Source: Niastella yeongjuensis (GTDB lineage Bacteria > Bacteroidota > Bacteroidia > Chitinophagales > Chitinophagaceae). From it: 64,000 bases of DNA. The stretch spans positions 724,044 through 788,043 of the forward strand of contig NZ_FOCZ01000003.1 of NCBI RefSeq assembly GCF_900110245.1, given 5' to 3'. The notes below the pieces were generated by a model. The model had not been told where the DNA came from. It saw only the letters and a list, made by a program, of their open reading frames with translations, and made no database searches. This document shows positions 1 through 8,913 of the stretch, in pieces (positions within the stretch are counted from its first letter, which is position 1; each line of letters opens with the position of its first letter). Both the position numbers and the translations under genes were made by a program.

Positions 1-3000
1 CAACCCGTGTCGTATGTGAATCCTTTTATTGGCGCCAGCACCAGTATCGATAAAGCAGGTGCCAGCCATGGGTTAGGAAAAACTTTCCCCGGCGCTACCA
101 CGCCGTATGGCATGGTGCAGGTGAGCCCGAATACAATAACGGGCGGCGACAATGGTTCAGGGTATAGCTATGAACATACTTCCATTGAAGGGTTCGCTTT
201 TACGCAATTAAGTGGTATAGGCTGGTATGGCGACCTCGGTAATTTTTTAGTGATGCCGGCTACCGGGCCATTAAAAACATCGGCCGGCCGGCCTGATCAT
301 GAAGCAGAAGGGTACCGGTCGGCTTTTACCAAGCAATCGGAAGCTGCCAGTCCCGGTTACTACAAAGTAGTATTGTCGAAGTACAAAGTAAAAGCGGAGA
401 TGACGGCTACACCGCACAGTGGGATGTTGCGTTTTACCTTTCCCGCCAATGACCGTTCACGCATCCAGATCGATCTGGCGCGCAGGGTAGGGGGCACTTC
501 AACGGAACAATATGTGCGGGTGGTTGATGAGCATACCATCGAGGGCTGGATGAAATGCACCCCCGATGGCGGTGGCTGGGGCAATGGCGAAGGCCATGCA
601 GACTATACCGTTTACTTCTATGCTCAATTCAGCAAACCGTTAAAACAATACGGCGTTTGGAGTGCTGCTATTCCCGATGACTGGACACGCAAAAGAGAAG
701 ATATCGAAAGCCAGCGGTACCAGCAACAGATTGCCGCTGCGGCCACCAATGGCATCACCAAACAACCGCGGGAACAAAAAGGAAAACACCTCGGTTTCTT
801 TACCGAATTCGCTACCAAAGAAAATGAACAGGTACTGATGAAGGCCGGTATTTCCTTTACCGATGTGGCGCATGCGAAAATGAACCTGGAACAGGAGATC
901 ACCGGCTGGGACTTTGATAAAGTACATGCCAATGCCCGCACGCAATGGAACCAGGCGCTGGAAAAAATAAAAATAGAAGGGGGTACCGAAGAAGAAAGGG
1001 CGGTCTTTTATACGGCCTTATACCATACCATGATCGATCCCCGCATTGTATCGGATGTGGATGGCGCCTTTACCGGTGGTGATGGAAAGATACATACCGG
1101 TGCTGCCGCTCAAACCCGCCGTACTGTCTTCAGCGGTTGGGATGTGTTCCGCAGCCAGATGCCTTTACAAACTATTATCAATCCGTCGCTGGTGAATGAC
1201 CTGCTGCGTTCATTGACCGACCTGGCCGATGAAACCGGCCGGCATTATTTTGAACGCTGGGAATTACTGAATGCCTATTCAGGTTGTATGATCGGCAACC
1301 CGGCCGTATCAGTGCTGGCCGATGCCTATGCAAAAGGCATCAGGAATTACGATATGGCGAAAGCGTATGCCTATGCCCGAAATAGCTGTGAACGATTTGG
1401 GAATGGTGATAAGGGCTGGACCTTCAGCACCGAGCCGGAAGACAACCGTCGTAATTCTTATGGCAATTCCCCATTTCCTATTTCCAATACATTGGAGAAT
1501 GCCTATTCGGAATGGTGTTTGTCGCGCCTGGCAGCAGCACTGGGAAAGAAGGATGACGAAAGTAAATATGCGCAACGGGCGCAGAGTTATAAGAACGTGT
1601 TTGATGTATCGAAGAACTGGTTCCGGCCACGTAAGGCAGATGGCAGTTGGGAAGACTGGCCAGCTGAAGGCCGCCTGAAACAATTCTATGGCACCGTAGA
1701 AAGCAATCCCTATCAACAGGGCTGGTTTGTGCCGCACGATGTACCGGGGATGGTACAACTGATGGGTGGCCGCGACAGCGTGATCGCCGACCTGCTGCAT
1801 TTCTTTAACAATGCCCCCGCAGACCTTTTATGGAACGATTACTACAATCATGCGAATGAACCGGTGCATCATGTGCCGTTTCTTTTTAATCGCCTCAGCG
1901 CACCCTGGCTAACGCAGGAGTGGAGCCGCAAGATCTGCGCCCGCGCTTATCATAACAAAGTAGAGGGGCTCGTGGGTAATGAAGATGTGGGGCAAATGTC
2001 GGCCTGGTATGTGCTCGCGGCATCGGGCATTCATCCCGTATGTCCCGGTGAAACACGGTATGAGATCACCAGTCCGGTGTTCGCTAAAATTGAAATGCAG
2101 TTAGACCCGCAATATGCAACAGGCAAAACCTTTACGGTGATAGCCAAAAATAACAGCACAAAGAATGTATACATCCAGCGTGCCTGGCTGAATGGAAAAC
2201 CCTATAATAATTGTTTTCTCGATCATGCCGATATAGCTGCAGGCGGGGTGCTGGAACTGGAGATGGGGCCGGCGCCTAACAAACATTGGGGCGTTGAAAC
2301 AACTGACGACCTGGTGAAATATGCGAACACCCTGCAGGGCACGGCCTCAGATTTTGGTTGCAGTTACGGCAATACGTATCCTACTACTGCGCTTCCGTTT
2401 AGCATGAATGCCTGGAGCCCGCAAACAGGGAAGAATGGCGATGGCTGGAAATACCAATACAGCGCTACTACCATCCGTGGGTTTGGTCAAACCCATCAAT
2501 GCAGCCCCTGGGTGAATGACTATGCCGTGTTTACCCTGATGCCGGTTGCCGGTACGCTGGTAGTGGATGAGAACAAAAGGGCGGCAGCCTTTCATCATGA
2601 AAAGGAGACCGGCCGGCCGGATTATTATAAAGTAACATTCGACAATGGAATAACTACTGAAATCACTCCGGTGGAACGCGGTGCGGCCATGCGATTTTCA
2701 TATCCGCAAACGGCCGAAGGTTACCTGGTGCTGGATGGCTATACGCAGCTAAGCGGCGTGAACATCGATGCCGGTCATCGCCGTATAAGCGGCTGGGTGA
2801 ACAATGCCCGTTGGACGCCCGCCCAATTCCGCAATTATTTTGTGCTGGAATTTGATCAGCCCTTTGTGCGTTACGGTACCTGGGAGAATGAAAAAAATAC
2901 CATCCTTACCGACAGTACCCACAGAGAAGGCAAAGGCGCCGGCGCCTGGTTGCAATTCCCAAAAGGCGCTGTAGTGCAGGTAAAGATCGCTTCTTCCTAT

Positions 3001-4509
3001 ATCAGTCCCGAACAGGCAGTCATCACCCTGCAGCGGGAGCTGGGGAAGTATGCAGGTGTCGATGATACCCGCCAGGCAGCGCAACAGGTCTGGAACAAAT
3101 TGTTCCACCGCGTGCTGGTAGAAGGGGGAACAGAAGAACAGAAAGCTACATTCTATTCCTGTCTGTTCAGGGCCAACCTTTTTTCGCACCAGTTCTTCGA
3201 ATATAACGAACAGGGACAACCTGTTTATTATAGTCCTTACGACGGCGCCATTCACAATGGCTATATGTATACCGATAATGGTTTCTGGGACACCTTTCGT
3301 TCCCAGTTCCCGCTCAATACCATTTTGCACCCAACCATGGAAGGGCAGTATATGCAAGCCCTGCTGGCAGCACAGCAACAATGTGGCTGGCTGCCCGCCT
3401 GGTCATTTCCTTCCGAAACAGGCGGTATGCTGGGTAACCATGCCATTTCGCTGTTAACGGATGCCTGGGTAAAAGGTATTCGCCCCTTTAGTGCCGACTC
3501 GGCCTTAAAGGCTTATTATCACGAAGCTACCAACAAAGGTCCCTGGGGTGGCGCCAATGGGCGCCAGGGCTGGAAGGATTATTTCCAGCTGGGTTATGTA
3601 ACCTATCCCGAATCGCAGGGGTCTACAGCGCAAACGCTGGAATATGCCTATGACGACTTTTGCGCCTGGCAGTTGGCATCTAAAACGGGCAACCGCTTTT
3701 ATACCAACGTGTTTGCCCGCCAGATGTACAATTACCGGAATGTATTTGACCCAGCTACCAACTTTATGCGTGGCCGGCAAATGAACGGTCAATGGGCGCC
3801 GCAGTTCGATCCGCTCGACTGGGGCGGGCCATATACGGAAGGGAATGCCTGGCATTATACCTGGTCGGTCTTTCACGATGTGCAGGGACTGATCAACCTG
3901 ATGGGGGGTGAACAAAAATTCACTGCCAAACTTGACTCAGTTTTCTCTCTGCCTAATACCATAAAGCCCGGAACTTATGGCGGTATTATTCATGAAATGA
4001 AAGAAATGCAGCTGGCCAACATGGGACAATATGCCCACGGTAACCAGCCCATTCAACATATGATCTACCTGTACAATTATGCCCGGCAGCCCTGGAAGGC
4101 ACAGGCGCATGTAAGGGCGGTGATGGACCAGTTGTACAATGCTACAGAAAAAGGATTCCCGGGCGATGAAGACCAGGGCGGCATGTCATCGTGGTATGTA
4201 CTGAGCGCGCTGGGTATTTATGCCGTATGCCCCGGTACCGACCAGTATGTGATCGGCAGCCCGCTGTTTCCCAAAGTGACCCTCACCCTGGAAAATGGAA
4301 AGCAATTTATCATAGAGGCGAAAAACAACAACGCCGGCAACGTGTATATTGCCAATGCCACCCTGAACGGAAAGGCATACACGCATAACTGGATCACGCA
4401 TGCCGACATCGTCAACGGCGGTGTTTTACATTTTGATATGAGCAATAAACCCGCCACCGGCCGGGGTATTTTGAACGCAGATAAACCGTTTTCTTTAACA
4501 ACCAAATAG
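1..4509 (+). CDS. GH92 alpha-mannosidase with two tandem catalytic modules (5' partial)
   Basis: Predicted secreted exo-acting alpha-mannosidase of the calcium-dependent GH92 family. The reading frame is open to the left edge (codons for Gln-Pro precede the GTG at 7), and the visible protein begins at the usual mature start (SYVNPFIG), so the true start and signal peptide lie upstream. Counting from the GTG, module 1 spans about 1-770 and module 2 about 780-1500. Each has the family landmarks: an EGNAWHYTW-type acid region (VESNPYQQGW, Glu565; TEGNAWHYTW, Glu1278) followed by a V-P/F-HD-V loop, and a GNEDVGQMSAWY (Asp660) or GDEDQGGMSSWY (Asp1389) base motif. GH92 proteins normally have one module of about 740 residues, so this is a tandem fusion. 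It is the first visible gene of a tight operon, ending one base before the next ATG. Family assignment is firm; linkage specificity is unknown. Confidence 0.93.
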   Translation, partial: QPVSYVNPFIGASTSIDKAGASHGLGKTFPGATTPYGMVQVSPNTITGGDNGSGYSYEHTSIEGFAFTQLSGIGWYGDLGNFLVMPATGPLKTSAGRPDHEAEGYRSAFTKQSEAASPGYYKVVLSKYKVKAEMTATPHSGMLRFTFPANDRSRIQIDLARRVGGTSTEQYVRVVDEHTIEGWMKCTPDGGGWGNGEGHADYTVYFYAQFSKPLKQYGVWSAAIPDDWTRKREDIESQRYQQQIAAAATNGITKQPREQKGKHLGFFTEFATKENEQVLMKAGISFTDVAHAKMNLEQEITGWDFDKVHANARTQWNQALEKIKIEGGTEEERAVFYTALYHTMIDPRIVSDVDGAFTGGDGKIHTGAAAQTRRTVFSGWDVFRSQMPLQTIINPSLVNDLLRSLTDLADETGRHYFERWELLNAYSGCMIGNPAVSVLADAYAKGIRNYDMAKAYAYARNSCERFGNGDKGWTFSTEPEDNRRNSYGNSPFPISNTLENAYSEWCLSRLAAALGKKDDESKYAQRAQSYKNVFDVSKNWFRPRKADGSWEDWPAEGRLKQFYGTVESNPYQQGWFVPHDVPGMVQLMGGRDSVIADLLHFFNNAPADLLWNDYYNHANEPVHHVPFLFNRLSAPWLTQEWSRKICARAYHNKVEGLVGNEDVGQMSAWYVLAASGIHPVCPGETRYEITSPVFAKIEMQLDPQYATGKTFTVIAKNNSTKNVYIQRAWLNGKPYNNCFLDHADIAAGGVLELEMGPAPNKHWGVETTDDLVKYANTLQGTASDFGCSYGNTYPTTALPFSMNAWSPQTGKNGDGWKYQYSATTIRGFGQTHQCSPWVNDYAVFTLMPVAGTLVVDENKRAAAFHHEKETGRPDYYKVTFDNGITTEITPVERGAAMRFSYPQTAEGYLVLDGYTQLSGVNIDAGHRRISGWVNNARWTPAQFRNYFVLEFDQPFVRYGTWENEKNTILTDSTHREGKGAGAWLQFPKGAVVQVKIASSYISPEQAVITLQRELGKYAGVDDTRQAAQQVWNKLFHRVLVEGGTEEQKATFYSCLFRANLFSHQFFEYNEQGQPVYYSPYDGAIHNGYMYTDNGFWDTFRSQFPLNTILHPTMEGQYMQALLAAQQQCGWLPAWSFPSETGGMLGNHAISLLTDAWVKGIRPFSADSALKAYYHEATNKGPWGGANGRQGWKDYFQLGYVTYPESQGSTAQTLEYAYDDFCAWQLASKTGNRFYTNVFARQMYNYRNVFDPATNFMRGRQMNGQWAPQFDPLDWGGPYTEGNAWHYTWSVFHDVQGLINLMGGEQKFTAKLDSVFSLPNTIKPGTYGGIIHEMKEMQLANMGQYAHGNQPIQHMIYLYNYARQPWKAQAHVRAVMDQLYNATEKGFPGDEDQGGMSSWYVLSALGIYAVCPGTDQYVIGSPLFPKVTLTLENGKQFIIEAKNNNAGNVYIANATLNGKAYTHNWITHADIVNGGVLHFDMSNKPATGRGILNADKPFSLTTK

Positions 4510-4510
4510 G

Positions 4511-7429
4511 ATGGCTAGTTTTTATTCACGAATGGCAGGCGGTCTTTTATTATTGACCGCTTTAACAACAACAGCACAGGAAAAGACAGACCTCAATAGT
4601 TCAACCGGCATCCAATGGAAATTGACGCCGCAGGCGGAGATAGGCCGGGACAGTGTGCAGGCTTTTAAGGAGGGATATGATACGAAACGCTGGGTGCCCG
4701 CCGTAGTGCCGGGTTGTGTGTTTACTTCTTATGTGCAGGCCCGGCTGGAGAAGGACCCCAATTTCGGTGATAATATTTACCAGGTTGACCAACAAAAATA
4801 CAATCGCAATTTTTGGTACAGAACGGAGTTTGCCAGTCCTGCAATGGGAGGGGGTAAAACCTGCCGGCTTCATTTCAAAGGCATCAACCGAAAGGGCGAA
4901 GTATTTTTCAACGGCGTACGAATAGGGCTGCTGGATGGATTTATGGATAGAGGCGATTTTGATGTAACGAAATTATTGTCGCCATCAGGAAAGAATGTGC
5001 TGGCAGTACTGGTTTACTGGCCGGGCAAACCCATCGCCAATCACGCCAGCCCAACCTATATTTCAAGTGATGGCTGGGATTGGATGCCCTCGGTTCCCGG
5101 TTTGTTACAAGGTATTGTAAGCGATGTGTACCTGTCGGTGACAGGTGGTGTTGTTATTTCCGATCCCTGGGTACGCACAGCGTTGCCAGCTAAAAACCAG
5201 GCTGTTTTATCGCTGAACCTGGGTTTGAATAATTTGTCTGACAAAACAGACTCCGGTGAACTGACAGCTGTTATTCAACCAGGGAATATTGTAGTTAAGC
5301 AATCCGTACATATGCGTGCCGGCGAACATGCAGCGCTGCAATTTAATGCGGCTAAGTTTTCACAGCTACAGATAAAGGACCCGTTGCTGTGGTGGCCCAA
5401 TGGGTATGGCGATCCAAACTTATATTCCTGCACTATTAAATACACTTCCGGGGGGCGGGTTTCCGACAGCCAACGGGTGCAATTTGGCATTAGGAAATAC
5501 AGTTACGATACAACAGGTGGTGTGCTGCATATTAAGATCAATGGAGAAAAAGTATATGTGCGTGGCGGCAACTGGGGTATGAGTGAGTACCTGCTGCGTT
5601 GCCGCGGTAGTGAATACGAGGTAAAAGTTAAACTGCATCGTGCCATGAACTTAAACATGATCCGCAACTGGATCGGTTCTGTTACCGACGACGAACTGTA
5701 CGAGGCCTGTGATAAATATGGCATTATGATCTGGGATGATTTCTGGTTGAATTCGCATCCCAATTTGCCCGATGATGTTTATGCGTTCAATAAAAATGCG
5801 GTCGAGAAAATAAAGCGGTTGCGGAACCATCCTTCCATTGCCGTTTGGTGCGGCGATAATGAAGGCTATCCGTTGCCACCTTTGAATGGCTGGCTACGCG
5901 AAGATGTAACAACCTTCGATGGCGGCGATCGCTGGTACCAGCCGAATTCGCATTCCGATGCGTTGACGGGCAGCGGCCCCTGGACCAATTTTCATCCCAA
6001 CTGGTACTTTACGAAATATCCGGGCGGTTTTGGCGGAAATGCCGGGTGGGGGTTTCGTACTGAAATTGGTACGGCGGTGTTCACCACCTATGAGAGCTTT
6101 AAGAAATTCATACCTGATAGTTCCGCCTGGCCCAGATCAACCATGTGGGATAAACATTTCTTTGGTAAGTCGGCTGCCAATGCAGGGCCCGATAACTACG
6201 ACGCTGCGGTGAAAAGTTATGGGGTGCCAACCGGCATTGAAGATTATTGCCGCAAGGCGCAGCTGGTAAATATAGAAACGAACAAGGCTTTATACGAAGG
6301 CTGGCAGCATCATATGTGGAATGATGCCTCAGGCGTAATGACCTGGATGAGCCAGTCGGCCTACCCCTCGTTTGTTTGGCAGACCTACGATTATTATTAT
6401 GACCTTACCGGCGCGTATTGGGGCGTTAAAAAAGCCTGTGAACCGCTGCATATACAATGGAGCTATGCTGATAACTCCGTGAAGGTGATCAACACCACGT
6501 TGGAAAACCACCCGGGGTTAAAAGCGGAAGCGATCATCTATGACCTCAATGGCCGGGTGCAAACAAAGTATGGTAAAACAGCAACAATAGAAGCTGCTGC
6601 TGACACCACTACTTCCTGTTTTGATCTTAACTTCAGCACCGAAAACATTGCGTATAAAAAAAGTGCTGTAGCTTCATCAGGTGCGGTGGAAGCGCCGGAT
6701 GCTGCAGCCATTACAGATGGCAACAGTGGTTCCCGCTGGAGCAGTGGGTATTCAGATAACGAATGGGTATATGTTGACCTGGGTGTTGAACAAACCATAA
6801 AAACCGTGGTCCTGAATTGGGAAGCAGCCCATGCCCGCGCTTATATAATACAGGTGTCGAACGATGCAATACATTGGACAGATGTATACAGCACCAGTGA
6901 AGGCAGGGGCAGCGTTGAACAGATCTCATTGACGCCGGTAAAAGCCCGTTTTGTAAAAATGCAGGGGCTGCAACGGGCTACTGATTTTGGCTATTCGCTG
7001 TACGATCTGGAAGTATACAATACCAACCGGCCGGCCCTTACCGATGTACAGTTTATAAAACTGTTGCTCACGGATGCGCAGGGTAAAACAGTGTCTGATA
7101 ACTTTTACTGGCGCAGCAATAAGCTGGCCGATTATACAGCCCTGAGTAAATTGCCGAAAGCAGCAGTAAAATATGAATCGAAGCTGGTAAACAGCAATGG
7201 CAAGGCGGTCATTGAAGTAACGGTGAGTAACCCAACTGCACCTGTTGCCTTTGCCATTCGGGTACAGGCAATAAGAACAAGCGACGGCGAGCGGCTGTTG
7301 CCTGCCCTTATGGATGATAACTATTTCACCTTGTTCAAAGGCGAACGTAAAAAGATCGAAATTGAATTTGATGCGGCCCTGTTACAGGGCGGCGGTTATA
7401 AACTAATTGTGGAACCCTATAATAAGTAG
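4511..7429 (+). CDS. GH2 exo-beta-glycosidase (beta-mannosidase/exo-glucosaminidase type) with inserted CBM32-like module
   Basis: Secreted GH2 enzyme: signal peptide (cleaved near TTAQ), jelly-roll sugar-binding domain (about 35-210), Ig-like domain, TIM barrel (about 340-650) and C-terminal Ig-like domains. Likely catalytic residues are Glu451 in WCGDNEG (acid/base, after Asn450) and Glu518 in FRTEIGT (nucleophile). The late NFYWRSNKLADY segment resembles the Ig region of exo-beta-glucosaminidases and beta-mannosidases. An F5/8 type C (CBM32-like) module of about 125 residues (about 712-838, from NIAYKKSAVASS to YDLEVYN) sits between the Ig domains rather than at the end. The ATG at 4511 lies one base after the upstream stop, which suggests translational coupling. 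Substrate may be beta-mannoside or beta-glucosaminide; the sequence alone does not decide. Confidence 0.88.
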   Translation: MASFYSRMAGGLLLLTALTTTAQEKTDLNSSTGIQWKLTPQAEIGRDSVQAFKEGYDTKRWVPAVVPGCVFTSYVQARLEKDPNFGDNIYQVDQQKYNRNFWYRTEFASPAMGGGKTCRLHFKGINRKGEVFFNGVRIGLLDGFMDRGDFDVTKLLSPSGKNVLAVLVYWPGKPIANHASPTYISSDGWDWMPSVPGLLQGIVSDVYLSVTGGVVISDPWVRTALPAKNQAVLSLNLGLNNLSDKTDSGELTAVIQPGNIVVKQSVHMRAGEHAALQFNAAKFSQLQIKDPLLWWPNGYGDPNLYSCTIKYTSGGRVSDSQRVQFGIRKYSYDTTGGVLHIKINGEKVYVRGGNWGMSEYLLRCRGSEYEVKVKLHRAMNLNMIRNWIGSVTDDELYEACDKYGIMIWDDFWLNSHPNLPDDVYAFNKNAVEKIKRLRNHPSIAVWCGDNEGYPLPPLNGWLREDVTTFDGGDRWYQPNSHSDALTGSGPWTNFHPNWYFTKYPGGFGGNAGWGFRTEIGTAVFTTYESFKKFIPDSSAWPRSTMWDKHFFGKSAANAGPDNYDAAVKSYGVPTGIEDYCRKAQLVNIETNKALYEGWQHHMWNDASGVMTWMSQSAYPSFVWQTYDYYYDLTGAYWGVKKACEPLHIQWSYADNSVKVINTTLENHPGLKAEAIIYDLNGRVQTKYGKTATIEAAADTTTSCFDLNFSTENIAYKKSAVASSGAVEAPDAAAITDGNSGSRWSSGYSDNEWVYVDLGVEQTIKTVVLNWEAAHARAYIIQVSNDAIHWTDVYSTSEGRGSVEQISLTPVKARFVKMQGLQRATDFGYSLYDLEVYNTNRPALTDVQFIKLLLTDAQGKTVSDNFYWRSNKLADYTALSKLPKAAVKYESKLVNSNGKAVIEVTVSNPTAPVAFAIRVQAIRTSDGERLLPALMDDNYFTLFKGERKKIEIEFDAALLQGGGYKLIVEPYNK

Positions 7430-7431
7430 CC

Positions 7432-8913
7432 ATGAAAAAAGTATGGATGACCTTACTGGTTGTTTGTTTTTATCCGGTAATTGCGTGTGCCAATTTGCAA
7501 CTGGGCAGTGGTTTGCAGGACAGTATGGTGGTGCAGCAAAATAAACCTCTAACCATTTGGGGCAAGGCACCGGTTGGTTCAGTTGTGTCCATTCGTGCTG
7601 ACTGGATGCAGACAGCTGTAACAGTAAAGACTGATGAGGATGGGAATTTCTTAGGCATAGTGACTGTTCCTGCCGTGCAACCGGGCGATTACCATCCGCA
7701 TACCATCGAGGTAACAGATGGAGTTGCTTCCACTGTGTTGAATAATGTATTGATAGGGGAGTTGTGGTTGTGCAGTGGGCAATCGAACATGCAATTCAGT
7801 ATGAAGGAAGTAGTGGATGCCGGCAATGAAGTAGCGGCGGCTAATTATCCCAACCTGCGATTGTTGAATGTGGGTCTGAACTTCAGCGCCACGCCGTATG
7901 ATTCTTTCTCTGGCAAATGGACGGCTTGCCGTCCGGCCACGGTAAAAGATTTCAGCGGTGTTGGTTATTATTTTGGCCGTGAGCTACAACAAAGACTGGA
8001 TGTGCCGGTTGGAATTATCTTCTCCGGTATTGGCGCTTCTGCCGCGCAGGCCTACGTACCGCAACCAGTGCTGGCTGCTGATACTATGTTGAACCGGGTG
8101 TACCTGCAGCCTTATTTGAACGGTCCGAAATCGAAAGAGAAAATAGATGGCGGTTTTAGTTTTGAAAAAGTAACGCGTCCGTATTTATTATACAATGCGC
8201 TTATTTATCCATTGCGGCATTTCAGCATCAGAGGTGTTTGCTGGTACCAGGGCGAAGCCAACAGAAAAGAACGTGATTGTTATACAAAACTTACACAAAC
8301 GCTGATCCAGAGCTGGCGGCAGACCTTTGAGCAAAACGATCTGCCTTTCTATTATGTTCAGGTAGCGCCTTATTTCCTGGAAAAGGAAGATCCCACGCTG
8401 GCCGATTACGCCTTCTTTCGCGAAGCGCAGGAAAAAGTATCGGTATTGAACAACACCGCTATGATCACCACCATCGATGTGGGCGAGGCAAAGAACCTGC
8501 ATCCGCACAACAAAAAGCCTATTGGCATAAGGTTGGCGAAAACTGCATTGAACCGTACTTACGGACAACTGAATGTTGTTTGGCGCGGGCCGCAATACCA
8601 GTACCTGGAAGTGAGTGGTAAAAAAGCCATTGTACATTTTGAACCCGGTACCACAACTGGTGGTTTGCAAACAGATGATGGCAGCGCGCCAAAGTTCTTT
8701 CTCATAGCTGGCGCCGATCAGCAATTCTATCCGGCTGAAGCCACTTTAGATGCCGATAAAGTCATTGTATGGAGTGATAAAGTGAAAAAGCCGGTGGCAG
8801 TGCGGTATGCATTTACCAATTACGCGGTCACCAGTTTACATAACGGCGAAGGCTGGCCTGTAATTCCATTCCGTACCGATAACTGGACAGAACCAACTCC
8901 AAAAACCGATTAA
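7432..8913 (+). CDS. Sialate O-acetylesterase-like SGNH esterase
   Basis: Secreted carbohydrate esterase of the SASA/sialate O-acetylesterase type, about 493 residues, which is the usual length. After a signal peptide (ends near ACANLQ) comes an N-terminal beta-domain (LQLGSGLQDSMVVQQ, IWGKAPVGS) typical of the family, then GELWLCSGQSNMQFSM with the nucleophile Ser118 in GQSN. Late in the protein, IDVGEAKNLHPHNKKPIG (Asp349, His357) has the form of the family's closing His block. Such enzymes remove acetyl groups from plant or host glycans; sialic acid is not necessarily the substrate, and no sialidase is seen here. It starts two bases after the GH2 stop and its TAA overlaps the next ATG by one base. 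Confidence 0.87.
   Translation: MKKVWMTLLVVCFYPVIACANLQLGSGLQDSMVVQQNKPLTIWGKAPVGSVVSIRADWMQTAVTVKTDEDGNFLGIVTVPAVQPGDYHPHTIEVTDGVASTVLNNVLIGELWLCSGQSNMQFSMKEVVDAGNEVAAANYPNLRLLNVGLNFSATPYDSFSGKWTACRPATVKDFSGVGYYFGRELQQRLDVPVGIIFSGIGASAAQAYVPQPVLAADTMLNRVYLQPYLNGPKSKEKIDGGFSFEKVTRPYLLYNALIYPLRHFSIRGVCWYQGEANRKERDCYTKLTQTLIQSWRQTFEQNDLPFYYVQVAPYFLEKEDPTLADYAFFREAQEKVSVLNNTAMITTIDVGEAKNLHPHNKKPIGIRLAKTALNRTYGQLNVVWRGPQYQYLEVSGKKAIVHFEPGTTTGGLQTDDGSAPKFFLIAGADQQFYPAEATLDADKVIVWSDKVKKPVAVRYAFTNYAVTSLHNGEGWPVIPFRTDNWTEPTPKTD

Noticed and set aside
2749..3381. Minus-strand open frame of 210 residues inside the GH92 gene
   Set aside because: It lies antisense to a well-conserved catalytic module, has no recognisable domain, and similar antisense frames recur under other GC-rich genes.
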